A DNA stretch of 64,000 nucleotides. It comes from Dysidea avara. Lineage: Eukaryota; Porifera; Demospongiae; Dictyoceratida; Dysideidae. Shown here one piece after another: positions 12,101-22,540 of this stretch. The stretch is taken from contig NC_089280.1 in assembly GCF_963678975.1 (NCBI RefSeq), positions 13,777,280 through 13,841,279 of the forward strand. The letters are read 5' to 3'. Under the pieces are notes generated by a model. The model ran no database searches and had not been told where the DNA came from. It saw only the letters and a list, made by a program, of their open reading frames with translations. Each line of letters starts with the position of its first letter. Within the stretch, counting starts at the first letter, position 1. The translations under genes were made by a program, and so were the position numbers.

Positions 12101-12335
12101 ATCTGGATAACCCGCCCATGTACAATAAACACGGAACGAAAAACCACCTTGCAACAAGTCTTCAGCACAGATTAAGCTTCTTAGCCTATACTGAGTTTAA
12201 TAAAGATTGATTCTATTAGCCACAAGCAGTGCACTCCAAAAAACCTAGCTCTGTGTACAATCTTGTATGGCTTCTTGTACGTAATGGCATTTTGGCAAGA
12301 AGAAATGGCCTGGTTTGGGCTGTTTCCATCCAAAA

Positions 12336-12716
12336 TAGTGCTGAAATGAATAGCAATTTTTGCTATTCGAATAGTTGTGAACAAAACGACCGAATATTCG
12401 ATTATTCTTTAAGCCTATATTTCTATTGAATAAGTATTGAAACCTTTAGTTGGGGAGCAAGGTAAAAGTATTGAAACCTTTAGTTGGGGAGCAAGGTAGC
12501 TAAAGCCTAAGCACTATTTCTAACAGTGTCTTTTCTATAATAGAATTTTTACAGCATAGATACATCAATTCATTCACAATCTTAAGTTTCAAGGCTGGCC
12601 TTTCCATCTGAATACAGTGTACAAAGTGCTAACTATTATTCGAATAGTGTGTTAACGAATCGAATAGTGTCATACTGACCGAATAGTCAAATAACCGAAT
12701 AATCATTTCAGCACTA
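12336..12716. mobile_element. hAT-type MITE, 381 bp, 8-bp target duplication
   Basis: Ends TAGTGCTGAAATGAAT and ATCATTTCAGCACTA are inverted. Both flanks carry the perfect duplication ATCCAAAA (12328-12335 and 12717-12724). The interior has several TTCGAATA-type repeats and a tandem doubling of a ~34-base unit at about 12432-12497 (AGTATTGAAACCTTTAGT). The 8-bp duplication points to hAT mobilisation. No coding frame. Confidence 0.85.
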
Positions 12717-13695
12717 ATCCAAAAACGAAATCAAAAATAGGTCATGGACATGCACAATGATCCATTCAGCAAGCCTTGCTACATTTTGTCCCAGGATTCT
12801 CCTTGTAAACTTGGCTATGCCTGTGAAAGAATAATATTATGAATACCGTATTTGACTGGTTAATAGCCACAGCTACTATAACTTTCAGCAAGCAAAACCC
12901 TGTGGCTACTATGTGAAGGCGGCTACTATGAGCTTGCGTTGCAGCAGCCCATGGCGTTTATACAGATTCACAAGTGACTGTCCTTGTTTAATGATCTGTC
13001 AATGTATACTGTCATTCATTTTAACTTCTCTGAAAAATGCTATTTCCTGCCTTAAAACAACTCCTTTGCCTGGTTTCTGCTTCAAACGTATCTAGTCAAC
13101 CTTACACAGCTTCAGATACGGCACAGTTCTTACCGAAGGTGTCTTATATACAATAATCTAGGCTGTGGAGCAGCTACTATCGGGGGCAACTATTATACGA
13201 GCTACGCTATTCCAGTAAAAAAGTAATAAGAATAATAATATGAACAAAATGGCAATTTTCAGTTTTGTCTGAAATACACGTACTATTTCCTTTTCACTTG
13301 ATGCTTATTAGTGAACCTATACTCATTGCAAAGAACCACCAGAGGGTTGTTTTGAGTTGAGGGATGCTTTCAAAGGTGGCTTTTAGGTGTGCGTTCTATT
13401 AGGATTTTTGCAAAAAACATGGGCAATCCCTATTATGAATCCACTATTGTGGTTCATGATATGTAATATTGTTATAGTTACTTTATTTTATGGGTAATAT
13501 GTAACTGTAACTAAATAGTTCAGTTGCAAGTAATATTTAACTGGTCACTTATACAAAGTAATTGTCCCAACACTGTAGGTAACTTATGATTGTGGAATTT
13601 CACTTTGTTTGCAAGAAAATGTAGCAACGAAGAAGAGGTGTATGGATTGGCTATATCAGCCTTGTTTTTCAATATGGATCAGCAACGTATGTGAA

Positions 13696-14250
13696 CAAGT
13701 GGCAGATACAAATAATGTGACCCACTGAGTGAAAACCAGCCATTTTCACAAAATTCTATTTTGCTTTTAAAACGTATTGAGTAAAAATACTCTTTCTATG
13801 TAAAAAAAATTATACATGTTTTAATCACTTTGACATGTTGAAAAAAGCTCAAATTAATAAAACCTATACACCACTGATTCTCCTGTTCATTTGTTTCATA
13901 CAACATATGGTACATGAGTTATGGGCACTTGTTCATGATGTGGTAGAAATAAAGTTTATTGCCGTCATTTCATTGTTGGAATGGTCTTCTTCTTTGTCCA
14001 CATGGAGACGTACAGGGAAAATGCTATAGCTTGACCAATGTGCCAGTGCATGGTGAACAGACTGCCTGTCTTCATAGCTTTTTTCAGTCTTGAGTTATGA
14101 TTGATTAAAATGCATCTGTAATTTATTTGAAAAGGCTGAAACTTTGGCTGTCCACTCCTTTGGTACTATTGACAACAGAGAAGCAATAAAATGGAATTCA
14201 AGGAATGTGTAAAAATGGCTGGTTTTGTTCAGCGGGTCACGTATACATAT
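13696..14250. mobile_element. TIR element of the TATGTGACC family
   Basis: The left end AATGTGACCCACTGAG with AAAACCAGCCATTTT following and the right end, read in complement, CGTGACCCGCTGAACAAAAC followed by CCAGCCATTTT, are inverted repeats of about 40 bases. Related ends occur at 30362/31105, 57718/58405 and 62185. No coding frame is convincing inside. Confidence 0.6.
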
Positions 14251-15940
14251 TTTAGAAACATATGTCTTTGGGTACCCATGTGCAAGCAATGTCTGTTAAT
14301 CTGTTGATTAAAGCCCCACGACATACCTTTATAACTGAGACACATGAAGAAACTTTTTACAAAAATGGACATCATTGTGTTCAGTCACAGAAACACTGCA
14401 AATTTCAGAAACTAACCTGCAGAGCTAATTCAATGCTTTTGTTTCAGAGTAACACTAATGTAGTGAGGGTTACTGAGTATCAAATGGTCAGAATAACCTG
14501 GAGCGTTCCCTTCCAGTTATTTATCCATAGAAAAAGAAAGTGATTTTCAGCCTTATAACGACCTTAAAATGGCGCTCCTAAAATTCCTGTGACAAAACAT
14601 AACTCATTTTAATCGTCATTCACAGCTCTTTCCAAATCTGGTCTGGAATCTGAGGTATCTATCACGTGTCGCCGGTTATTTATTACAAGGACTTGAAACA
14701 CCTAATACAAAATGAATTTGCTACACTTGGTTGGCTTAGGCCACCAAAATTTCCATGAAAAGGCCTAGAGCTTTTTCTAGCATCACTGTGTTCACAGAAA
14801 GTTGCTCTACTTGTATCGTACATGGAAAGTTACTACATGGACACAATTAAGGTAGGCAGTACCACGAGCGCATCAAATCCTATGGAAAAGGGATCATGTC
14901 ACTCCGTATACAGCAAAATTCAAACATGCTGTCGAGTACTATAAGTAACTTTTAAAAATTTCTAATTAGGAAGGAACATGCTCAAGTACGTAATGCTTCT
15001 GCTGTGACGAAGCAAAACTATGGAAACGAAGGCACGATGGAGGAATAGTAACACAGGCATAGCTGGACAGTCTTTCTACAGTCACTAATCATGTGAAATC
15101 ACGCGAAATTACTCCACTTGACTATTCCCAGCTCTACCTTCGACTAGACGATCTTCCAATCGAAGCAGCTTTTCATAAGATAATGAAGTAGCAGCTTATT
15201 CAGTGTATTCCTGTTGCACGTAAGAATGATGTAACCAATTATATACATAGTAATACTGGATGCCATGTTTGAATTTCGCACGTAGTATTGGTAATGTACA
15301 GCATTACATTCTCCCTAGTCCATAGGATTCGATGAGCTACTGGTGGTACACAATAATCACTTTCATCTATTCCAATCACGATAAACACCAACATATATAA
15401 ACAAGTTGATGTTGTGCTACTTCTAAAAACCAGGCGCCATGCAGCTATAGCTAGCTACGGTACTACCCAAGCGCAATGTCGCACTTGCTCGCACACACAA
15501 TTTTGCTCAAGATTTTAAAAATCACGATCCAGTGGTCACGCCCCTTAATTAGCAATTTTTTTTATCTCAAGCAAAATTGCACATGCGAGCGAGTACGACT
15601 TTGCACTGTAACTCATCTGGAACAACCAACAATGTATTACTATTTTATTACTTTAACCAATAGGTTTTAGGTTGTGCAATAATACATAATTAATTTATTG
15701 TAGTTCTCAGATTTTGTAATTCATGAAATTTTTGTAATTCTTCAATTACATTACTATGCACTGCTCAGTTCTTGTTAAATAAACTACTTTTAACAACATA
15801 TTACGCACAGAGGTATCTTCTAAACTGTTTTATAGTTTGACTATCATGTTTTTTCCCACAAATTCTCTTTAAAAAGTCTCAAAGCTGCATGTCCTTCATT
15901 TTCGTTTGTGTATGTCCCCTTTCCAACTCAAAGGGATAGG
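14251..15940. other. Repeat-derived non-coding stretch
   Basis: Bases 14400-14860 are a diverged copy of a repeat that recurs at about 20080-20850. Shared phrases are GTAACACTAAT, GTTCCCTTCCA, AGCTCTTTCCAAATCTGGT and CTATCACGTG. The remainder (14860-15940) has no recognisable gene or repeat boundary. Confidence 0.5.
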
Positions 15941-15943
15941 CTA

Positions 15944-16157
15944 CCCAGGAAAAATATCTTGCAAGATTTGCAAGATTTGCAGTGCAAGATCCTTGCACTG
16001 TTCTTGCAAGAAACATGCACTAATCTTGCAAGCAAATGTCCCCTTTCTTGCAAGTATTTTGTATGGCATGCAAGAATCTTGCACAAATTTTTTTTCACTG
16101 AAAATGTCCCTTTTCTTGCAAGAATCTTGGAAACCTTGCAAGATATTTTTCCCTGGG
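15944..16157. mobile_element. 214-bp MITE with six CTTGCAAG palindromes, TA target
   Basis: Inverted ends CCCAGGAAAAATATCTTGCA and its complement near 16135-16157 are flanked by TA on both sides (15942-15943 and 16158-16159), as for Tc1/mariner-type MITEs. Inside, the palindromic octamer CTTGCAAG occurs six times exactly, plus several partial copies. Long open frames across it on both strands are a by-product of the repeat. Confidence 0.75.
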
Positions 16158-16386
16158 TATTCCTAGCAATCAATGATAGAGGCCTGCACTGTTGTTTTTC
16201 AGTTGTTAAACACCTGTAAGCCCTGAAGGGAAGGTACCGTATAGCGGGTTTTATTAGCGAGGAATTTATTTTAGCGTTTGACATTATTCGCTAAATTTAA
16301 AACCGCTACTATTTCAGTCTCGCGATAAAATATTTCGTGTGATCATTTCCAGAGCGCGTGATTTACCTCGTGGCAGCTGGTGTGAA

Positions 16387-18194
16387 ATGTCGATACTGAA
16401 CTGTTTTTCAAGGAAGAACACTTTGCCTAACCCTAATGGATCACTATCGAGTAAAATTCTGTCAAGAGCAATTATTGCAGCTAATCATGAGGTTGAGTTA
16501 GTACAGTCAGTTGCCTGTTCCGGCCATAAGCGCAAGCGAAAATTTGCAAAGAATAACGTATGTGATGATAAGCTTAAGAGCTGAAATGGGAAAAGCTACG
16601 TGTAGAATGGGAGCAACTGCAGCTGCACGGAAGTATTCTGCCAAGCTGAGCACAAAGATAAACGAAAGCACAATGCGTGGAATTAGTCTTGCCTGGCCAG
16701 ACCGCTTTTTCTCTGCCACGGCGCTTATCGATTAGAGATTATAAGTGCCTGCTTAGGCGCTTATAATCTCTTAGCGAAGCAGGCGCTTATAATCTCTAAT
16801 CGATAAGCGCCGTGGCGGAGAAAAAGCGGTCTGGCCACGCGAGACTAGCGTGGAATTAAGAGAGCTTACCTTGAAGAACGAGGACGCAAAGATGACGATG
16901 AACCAGTGACAACCTTACCGCCAAAGAAACGGGGAAGACCATTGTTACTTGGAAAAACTCTAGACGTAGCTGTGCAGGATTATATATTGAGATTGCGAGA
17001 AAGAGCCTGCCCTGTGAACACTGATGTGACAACAGCAGCTGCCAGAGGAATTCTTAAAGTGATGGATCCATCTAGGCTGGCTAAGTATGGTGGTCCTGCA
17101 ACCTTGTCTGTGCCATGGGCAAAATCTTTACTCCACCGAATGAATTTCATGAAAAGGAGGGGGACTACTAAAGGTGGAATACCACCAGAAGATTTGGAAG
17201 ATGCCAGAAAAACATTTTTAACTGAAGTTGTTGAGACAGTGGCACTGAATGATATCCCTACTGAATTAATCTTCAATTGGGATCAAACTGGTATAAACTT
17301 GGTGCCTGGGGCAAAGTGGACGATGGACAGGAAGGGGAAGAAGTGGGTTGAGATTGCAGGACTACAGGATAAGAGACAAATAACTGCTGTATTGTACCTC
17401 CGCAGTTGATATATGGAGGCAAGACCAAGCAATGTCATCCACACTACAGTTTTCCTGCAGACTGGGTGATTTCACACAGTGCAAACCATTGGTCCAACGA
17501 GGTCACCATGCTGCAGTACATAAGGGAAGTTATTGTACCATTTGTTGGCGGTGTCAGGCAGCAACTAGAATTGCCAGATGATCAACCAGCTGTTGCTATA
17601 TTCGACCACTTCAAGGGTCAATTGACAGAAGCTATCACTTCTGAATTGGAAAAGAATGCCATTCATTCTGTAATAATTCCAGCCAATTGCACAGGAGAGC
17701 TGCAGCCGATGGACATTTCGGTTAACAAGGTTATCAAATCTCAATTAAGGTCGAAGTTTTCGGAATGGTATTCAGCAGAGTTGACTGAGTTGTTTACAAA
17801 TGGTGAGGATGATGAGCCAGTTGATGTATCAGCAGCCAGGATGAAATGTATAGGGGGCAATGGCTTGAAGAAGTGGTTGAATATTTGCAGGATAATCCAC
17901 TTACTATTGTCAAAGGGTTCAAGCGTGCTGGGATTCATGAAGCTCTAGGTGTGTTAAGTGATGATATCAATTGGTCAGAGGATGAAGCAGCGAACGAATA
18001 TGCCGAGTTTCAGGAAGACAGTTCTGATGAGGAAGAAAGTTCTCATGAGGATGAGTACTGCATGGTGCCAGGAGGAAAATGATGATGAAAATGAACTACT
18101 ACCGAATACCAGTACGCCCGTGCAACTGATGGTTTCTGACATATTTACAGAATCGGAAGATGACATCGTGGAACTTTCTAGTGATGAACAATGA
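16387..18194 (+). pseudogene. Pogo-like transposase, broken
   Basis: This is homologous along its length to the intact transposase at 9.7-11.2 kb. The N-terminus (MSILNCFSRKN, then NGSLSSKILS) matches MALLEYFKRR and NGPLSKEVPS there. Next come an HTH-like part (TAAARKYSAKLSTKINESTM), the GRP motif KRGRPLLLGK, FNWDQTGINLVPG (first Asp), IFDHFKGQ (second Asp) and GELQPMDISVNK (third Asp). The C-terminus ends in an acidic tail rich in Asp, Glu and Ser to 18194. Breaks are a frameshift near 16570, a palindromic MITE at 16684-16847, a small deletion with frameshift near 17400 and another frameshift near 17850. Not functional. Confidence 0.88.
16684..16847. mobile_element. Palindromic MITE with 9-bp target duplication inside the transposase
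   Basis: An almost perfect hairpin with ends TAGTCTTGCCTGGCCAGACC and, in complement, TAGTCTCGCGTGGCCAGACC. GCGTGGAAT is present on both sides (16675-16683 and 16848-16856). Taking out the element and one target copy rejoins the transposase frame. A 9-bp duplication suggests mobilisation by a Mutator-like enzyme. Confidence 0.85.
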
Positions 18195-18904
18195 CTAAGC
18201 TGTACGCATGTCTTTGTTGGTTTCATTCATTATGCAAGTTCGTATCTTTATTAGTTGAAAATCAGTTGTTTCACAGGTGAGAATGCCAGTATTGTATTCG
18301 AGGTCAATAAAAATTTAAAAAATATAAATTGGCTTACAAACAAAAATTGGAGTGAAGAGCCAATGTTTTAAATATAAGCACAGTAAGCAAGTGATATGTA
18401 GTTCTTTACTATATTTTGTACTAGTCTGGCAGCACCTGACCCTTTGCATATGTATAGGTCTGGTGAAATAAGCAAAATAAATTATTTCTAACCCTAGAAA
18501 TTCCTTGTTAGCCAACGACATTATTCTCATACTTAACAAAATGCATATCACTAAGCAACGGGAGTAGTCATCTTGCGTAGGTAATTCCATGTGAGATTGT
18601 CTAATTGAATTCCTTCTTCTGGGATTTGAACTTCACCAAACCCTTACTTTATCTATGCGCAGAGTATGCGGAGGGTCAGGCACTGCCTGACTTTGTGCCG
18701 TATTCAGTGATGTCAGTACAGATCCTTTAAGTCGCAATTTCATAGAAAACAATTGTCAGATATTAACAAGAGCTTTTATTTCATCAACAGAAAAAAACAA
18801 TACCATGTAGACCTACGTATGATCAGTCACTGTCAATCAGATATGACCTATTGACGAATGAGAAGACAGTAGCTGTTGTAGACATTTTCCTCAGCTTATT
18901 CAAC

Positions 18905-19212
18905 TTTATAATGGGCATTTCCACAAAACGTTAGGGTACATGGAATTTCAAGGCCGCCTTGTACAAGGTCAGAAGAATATCTCCTCCTCCCACTAACTGT
19001 GGCTGTTATGTTTCCACCACTTTGGAGAAATATACTGCACCTTCGTGATACTTCCGTGGTAAATCTCCCACAGTTTCATTCGTCCCAGGTTTTTTCACAA
19101 CAGCATATCGATCCATTATGTTCCCTATCTCCCTTTCACAGTAGAGTTCTCCCCCCAGGACTGCTAACCATGATTCACAATAGACACGGTATCCCCTCAC
19201 ACAAGAAGCCAT
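18905..19212 (-). pseudogene. HIRAN-domain gene remnant
   Basis: The ATG at 19212 opens a frame with YRVYCESWLAVLGGELYCER, DRYAVV, TVGDLPRKYHE and FSKVV. After a frameshift near 19010 it continues with NITATVSGRRRYSSDLVQGG and LEIPCT. These phrases line up with the HIRAN domain of the 8.4-kb gene (VYCSVWVPVLGEVLKCER, VTGSHRYSADLEQGG). No C48 protease part is seen between it and the transposase, so that part is lost here or was never present. It converges on the transposase. Confidence 0.75.
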
Positions 19213-19592
19213 TCAAAATTCCATTCTTGAATCCATGGTGGCATACAGCATTCCTCGCACCTGCAGAATTGTAATAATTTCACGTGGACAATTCAGTTTA
19301 TTGTTACGCCCATATTAAAAGTTAATCATAGATCGTCGAGTGAGTGCCACTTATCTATCATTGGCAGTGTTGTCCGGGGGGTCAACTGCAGCTGCTGTAA
19401 CTGGTCCGGGGGGACAGTTTTTGGGGGACCGGTAGTAGCATGACAGGTCTTGCGCACAAACTATTATACACACGCATCCTAAATTATAGCGAGACTTTTA
19501 ATTTAGCAAATTACTGAGCTCGCTAAAATATGTGCCGGTAAAATTTTATTTCGCATGAAATTTCAGATGCTATAATAACCCGCTATATGGTA

Positions 19593-21472
19593 ATTCACAA
19601 AGTCTGAGGAGAGTCACTACACCCGTATTTCAGTCCGCCGAAAAGAAACCACCTCAGAGCAATGTTTACCTGTGCAGAAGCTTAACACAAACTTCATTTT
19701 GCTTTTACTTCTTGTTGCTTTTACCATTGATTTTAATGATTTTGTTCATGTGGACAAACATAGGTAGATAGGCACAGGCACAGGTACACACACACTTTAC
19801 GAAAACAATTCCAGTAAACCAGGTGCACGCCCACGGATTAAAATTTAATTGTTTTTCAATAGAAAAGTATTGTATCAGCTTTTTTGTCATGAACAAAGTA
19901 TAGTAAATGTCCGCAAACTTCTTCATATATGAAATTGTGTAAAGAAAAGGTCTACGCTACTATAGGCTCAGCTTTATATCAGTTTACGTTGGAATATTAG
20001 CTAACATATGAAGAAGATTGTTACTGGAACGGACATAATTTGGTTTAATCATAGCCGGAACATTGTAAATTTCGTAAACTAATCTGCAGAACTAATTCAT
20101 AGTGCTTTTGTTTCATTGTAACACTAATCAGTGGCGATTCTAGACCTGACCTACAGGGGGGGCCCAGTAGGGAACAGCATAACTATTGTTGTTTGGCTAT
20201 AGTATAAAGTAGAATTTTCAGGGGGTCTGGGGGTACAACCCCCAGAAGCTGCAGGATTTTTGCAATTTAAAGGCTTGAAAACAGCCTAAAATTTGTTCTA
20301 AAAACATGAAAAATGCTAAAAATAACAATGCCAATCTATACAGCAACTTTTCCCCAAAATTTTTTAAAAGTTATTTTTTAACAGGGGGGGCCTTAGCCCC
20401 CCCTTAGAATCGCCTATGACACTAATGCAGTGAAGGTTAATGGTTGTCAAGACATCGAAATAGCTCAGAATGTTCCCTTCCAAATATCCTCCATTCAATT
20501 CGCCATAGAAAAAGTAAGTGATTTTAAACCTTAAAATGATGCACTTAAATTTCCTCTGATTTCCTTCTGCTACAGCTCATCTTAATCGCTATTCACTGCT
20601 CTTTCCAAATCTGGTTCGGAATCTATCACGTGCCGCAGGTTATTACTCTTTTTATTGCATGCCCACGAAACACCCAATACAAAATGTATGGGGAAATTTG
20701 CTACACCAGTCGGTTTAGGCCATTTTGACACACCTAAATTTCTGTGAATTGGGCTTCTTTTGGTATCATTGTACTTGCAGAGAGTTGTTCTACACGTATC
20801 AAATTCGGAAAGTTACTAAACAGACTCAAGGTAAGCAGTACACGATGATTGATTAAATTTTTAAATGGTTTTTCAATCGAAATGTATTGGACATGCCTGT
20901 TCCAGCTGGCATTTTGCCATCGACAAAAGTATAGCAAATGTCCACAAACTTCTTGATATGAAGTCACCTCTACCATAAGGTGGGGAGCTAGGAAATGACC
21001 AGCTTCCCCAAAACTCAAACCCCCACCTAATCCTGTATAGTAGTGGGGCAAAACATAGAGGACTTGCAGCGTGACGTAGATCATCGTAATTGCTAAACAA
21101 CTGTAGCTGTCGGCCATGTTTCGGGACAGTGTTGTGGCTGAAAAGCGCTTTCTCAGGATTTGGTATAGGCTGTAATGAAGCGAATCAGTGTTGAGTTGTG
21201 TTGTAAATACCACCCAGCTCGATAAAAAAGGCGAAGAAGTTAGAATTGGTGAGTAATGCAACGAAATTTAATTAACCACCTATTTCACGAAGCCAATGAT
21301 AAGATCCTCTATTTCGAAACCAGCCCCACTTCCCAGTGCCACTATACCAAGCGCTTAGTGAATAAATCTCGTTACCTTCATTCTGACCCAATATGCGCCA
21401 TACCCAAAGTTGTCCCGAAACATGTCCTCCTAGCAACCGTTGCTTCACGCGTGCAAGTTCAAAGACGGGCAA
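19593..21472. other. Repeat-derived stretch before the retrotransposon
   Basis: About 20080-20850 is a second copy of the repeat at 14.4-14.9 kb, itself split by a hAT MITE. The rest (19593-20080 and 20850-21472) contains no recognised gene. Open frames of 65-175 codons here lack any family signal. Confidence 0.45.
20129..20418. mobile_element. hAT-type MITE, 290 bp, 8-bp target duplication
   Basis: Ends CAGTGGCGATTCTA and TAGAATCGCCTATG are inverted. ACACTAAT is duplicated exactly on both sides (20121-20128 and 20419-20426). The subterminal parts are G-rich or C-rich. Non-coding. Confidence 0.88.
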
Positions 21473-21627
21473 TGTAAGGAGAGAGTGTCACGAGAGCGGC
21501 ACACGTGAGCTGGAGCCAAGATCCGCGTGGCTTGACTGAACCATTTAAGTTTAGAGCAAGTATATTCATTATTGTATAATTGTAATATTCGTGTCAGAAT
21601 ATGATTATAGTTAAGTTTGGCACGACA
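21473..21627 (+). repeat. 5' LTR of the Ty3/gypsy element
   Basis: 155 bases, TG...CA ends. It differs from the 3' LTR at one position (GCGTGGCTTG here against GCGTGGATTG there). Confidence 0.92.
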
Positions 21628-21650
21628 ACTTGGAGGTCCCACTGAGATTT
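21628..21650 (+). promoter_or_regulatory. Primer binding site, tRNA-Gln type
   Basis: Directly after the 5' LTR, TTGGAGGTCCCACTGAGAT complements the 3' end expected of a metazoan tRNA-Gln (acceptor ending GGGACCT plus CCA). The tRNA identity is from general knowledge of tRNA-Gln ends, not from a search. Confidence 0.7.
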
Positions 21651-21715
21651 GTGAAAACGCGGATAGTTAAGGGGGGTGTGAAAATCAAGAGTAACTGTTA
21701 ACCCTGAAGTGGACA

Positions 21716-22492
21716 ATGGAGAATAGTTGTGTAACATGCAGCAAAGAGGTTGGGGTCGAAGACAGAGCCATGATGTGTGATTTGTGTGAGAAGTGGGAGC
21801 ACGTGGAGTGCATTCAGCTGGGTGATAGGCCGACGGAAGCGCTTTACACAGAATTGGTAAGGTGTCGCACCAGATCTTTAGTGTTTTCATGTACCATATG
21901 TCGGATGAAGGGGTCAGTTATGAAAAGACTGGTAGAGTGCGAGTACCAATGTGCACGTGTGAATGACGAGCGGCTGGCCAGCGCGCGTCAATTAGAGCTT
22001 GCTCACCAACAAATCGCTGCATTGAAGACAGAGTTAAACCAGCTCACTGTCGAACGCGACGAGTTGCGCGTTCAGTGTTATAGAGGGCAGACGAGTACTT
22101 ATGGAACGCCTTCGAGGCAGCAGCAGTCGAACTTTAGTCAGAGGGGTAACGTCCAGAGTCGCGTTGCCGTTTCGCCGATTCAAATGCCAGAGTTGATTAC
22201 TGAACACTCATCTGAGTCAAGTGATGAAGACAGACAGTTACCTATTTCACCGAGGAGCAGAGGTAATAAGAGTACCCGACCACACCCTCCGGGTTTTAAA
22301 GAGATTCATACCCGTGTAGACAAGTTTAGTGGGAACAAGGGAGTAGATTTCAATCGATGGCTGGAAGATTTTGAGGAAGCGTCTGAGGACTGTTGCTGGG
22401 ATGACACTACTCGTGCAAAGTGGTTTTCATGGTTTTTAACTGGTCCTGCCAAGACAACGTGGCAGTGTTCACTAAAGCAAGAAGATAAATAA
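21716..22492 (+). CDS. Gag N-terminal part with PHD-like zinc finger and coiled coil
   Basis: Residues 5-60 have the PHD spacing C-x2-C (CVTC), C-x2-C (CDLC), H-x2-C (HVEC) and a final C-x2-C (CTIC). About residues 80-120 form a heptad-rich segment (LASARQLELAHQQIAALKT) likely to be coiled coil. A Ser-rich linker and a gag-like helical region (VDFNRWLEDFEEA) follow. PHD fingers bind histone tails, so a role in targeting or capsid function is possible but inferred. The frame ends at a TAA at 22490 and continues in the same frame beyond it, so the stop is an interruption within gag, not its natural end. Confidence 0.82.
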   Translation: MENSCVTCSKEVGVEDRAMMCDLCEKWEHVECIQLGDRPTEALYTELVRCRTRSLVFSCTICRMKGSVMKRLVECEYQCARVNDERLASARQLELAHQQIAALKTELNQLTVERDELRVQCYRGQTSTYGTPSRQQQSNFSQRGNVQSRVAVSPIQMPELITEHSSESSDEDRQLPISPRSRGNKSTRPHPPGFKEIHTRVDKFSGNKGVDFNRWLEDFEEASEDCCWDDTTRAKWFSWFLTGPAKTTWQCSLKQEDK

Positions 22493-22540
22493 TCCTGGGT
22501 AAAGATTAAGCAAGTTTATCTAGACCAGTATGGTGTACAC

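Larger units (their letters stand above)
8098..13575. mobile_element. hAT-type MITE split by two later insertions
   Basis: The ends are CAGTGTTGGGGG on the left and CCCAACACTG on the right, flanked by TAGGTGAC and TAGGTAAC (7 of 8 bases matching a duplicated target). The element proper is the sum of 8098-8214, 11286-11507 and about 13458-13575. These three pieces align end to end with the uninterrupted copy at 43107-43540. The first gap is the pogo-like transposon and the second (about 11508-13457) is a further insertion that itself holds a foldback and a small hAT MITE. Confidence 0.8.
16235..19592. mobile_element. Second pogo-like transposon with convergent HIRAN gene, decayed
   Basis: Terminal repeats CCGTATAGCGGGTTTTATTA on the left and CCATATAGCGGGTTATTATA in complement on the right lie within TA dinucleotides. 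The family is distinct from the 8.2-kb element (different termini) but has the same plan in mirror image: transposase on the plus strand from the left end, HIRAN gene on the minus strand from the right end, converging. It has later insertions, including a palindromic MITE at 16684-16847 and a GGTCCGGGGGG-type repeat near 19376-19440. Confidence 0.85.

Noticed and set aside
15906..16284. Overlapping ORFs of 66-118 codons on both strands
   Set aside because: Created by the CTTGCAAG repeats of the MITE; no conserved motifs.
20734..21261. 175-codon minus-strand ORF
   Set aside because: Lies in a repeat copy also found near 14.6 kb; no domain and no sign of coding constraint.
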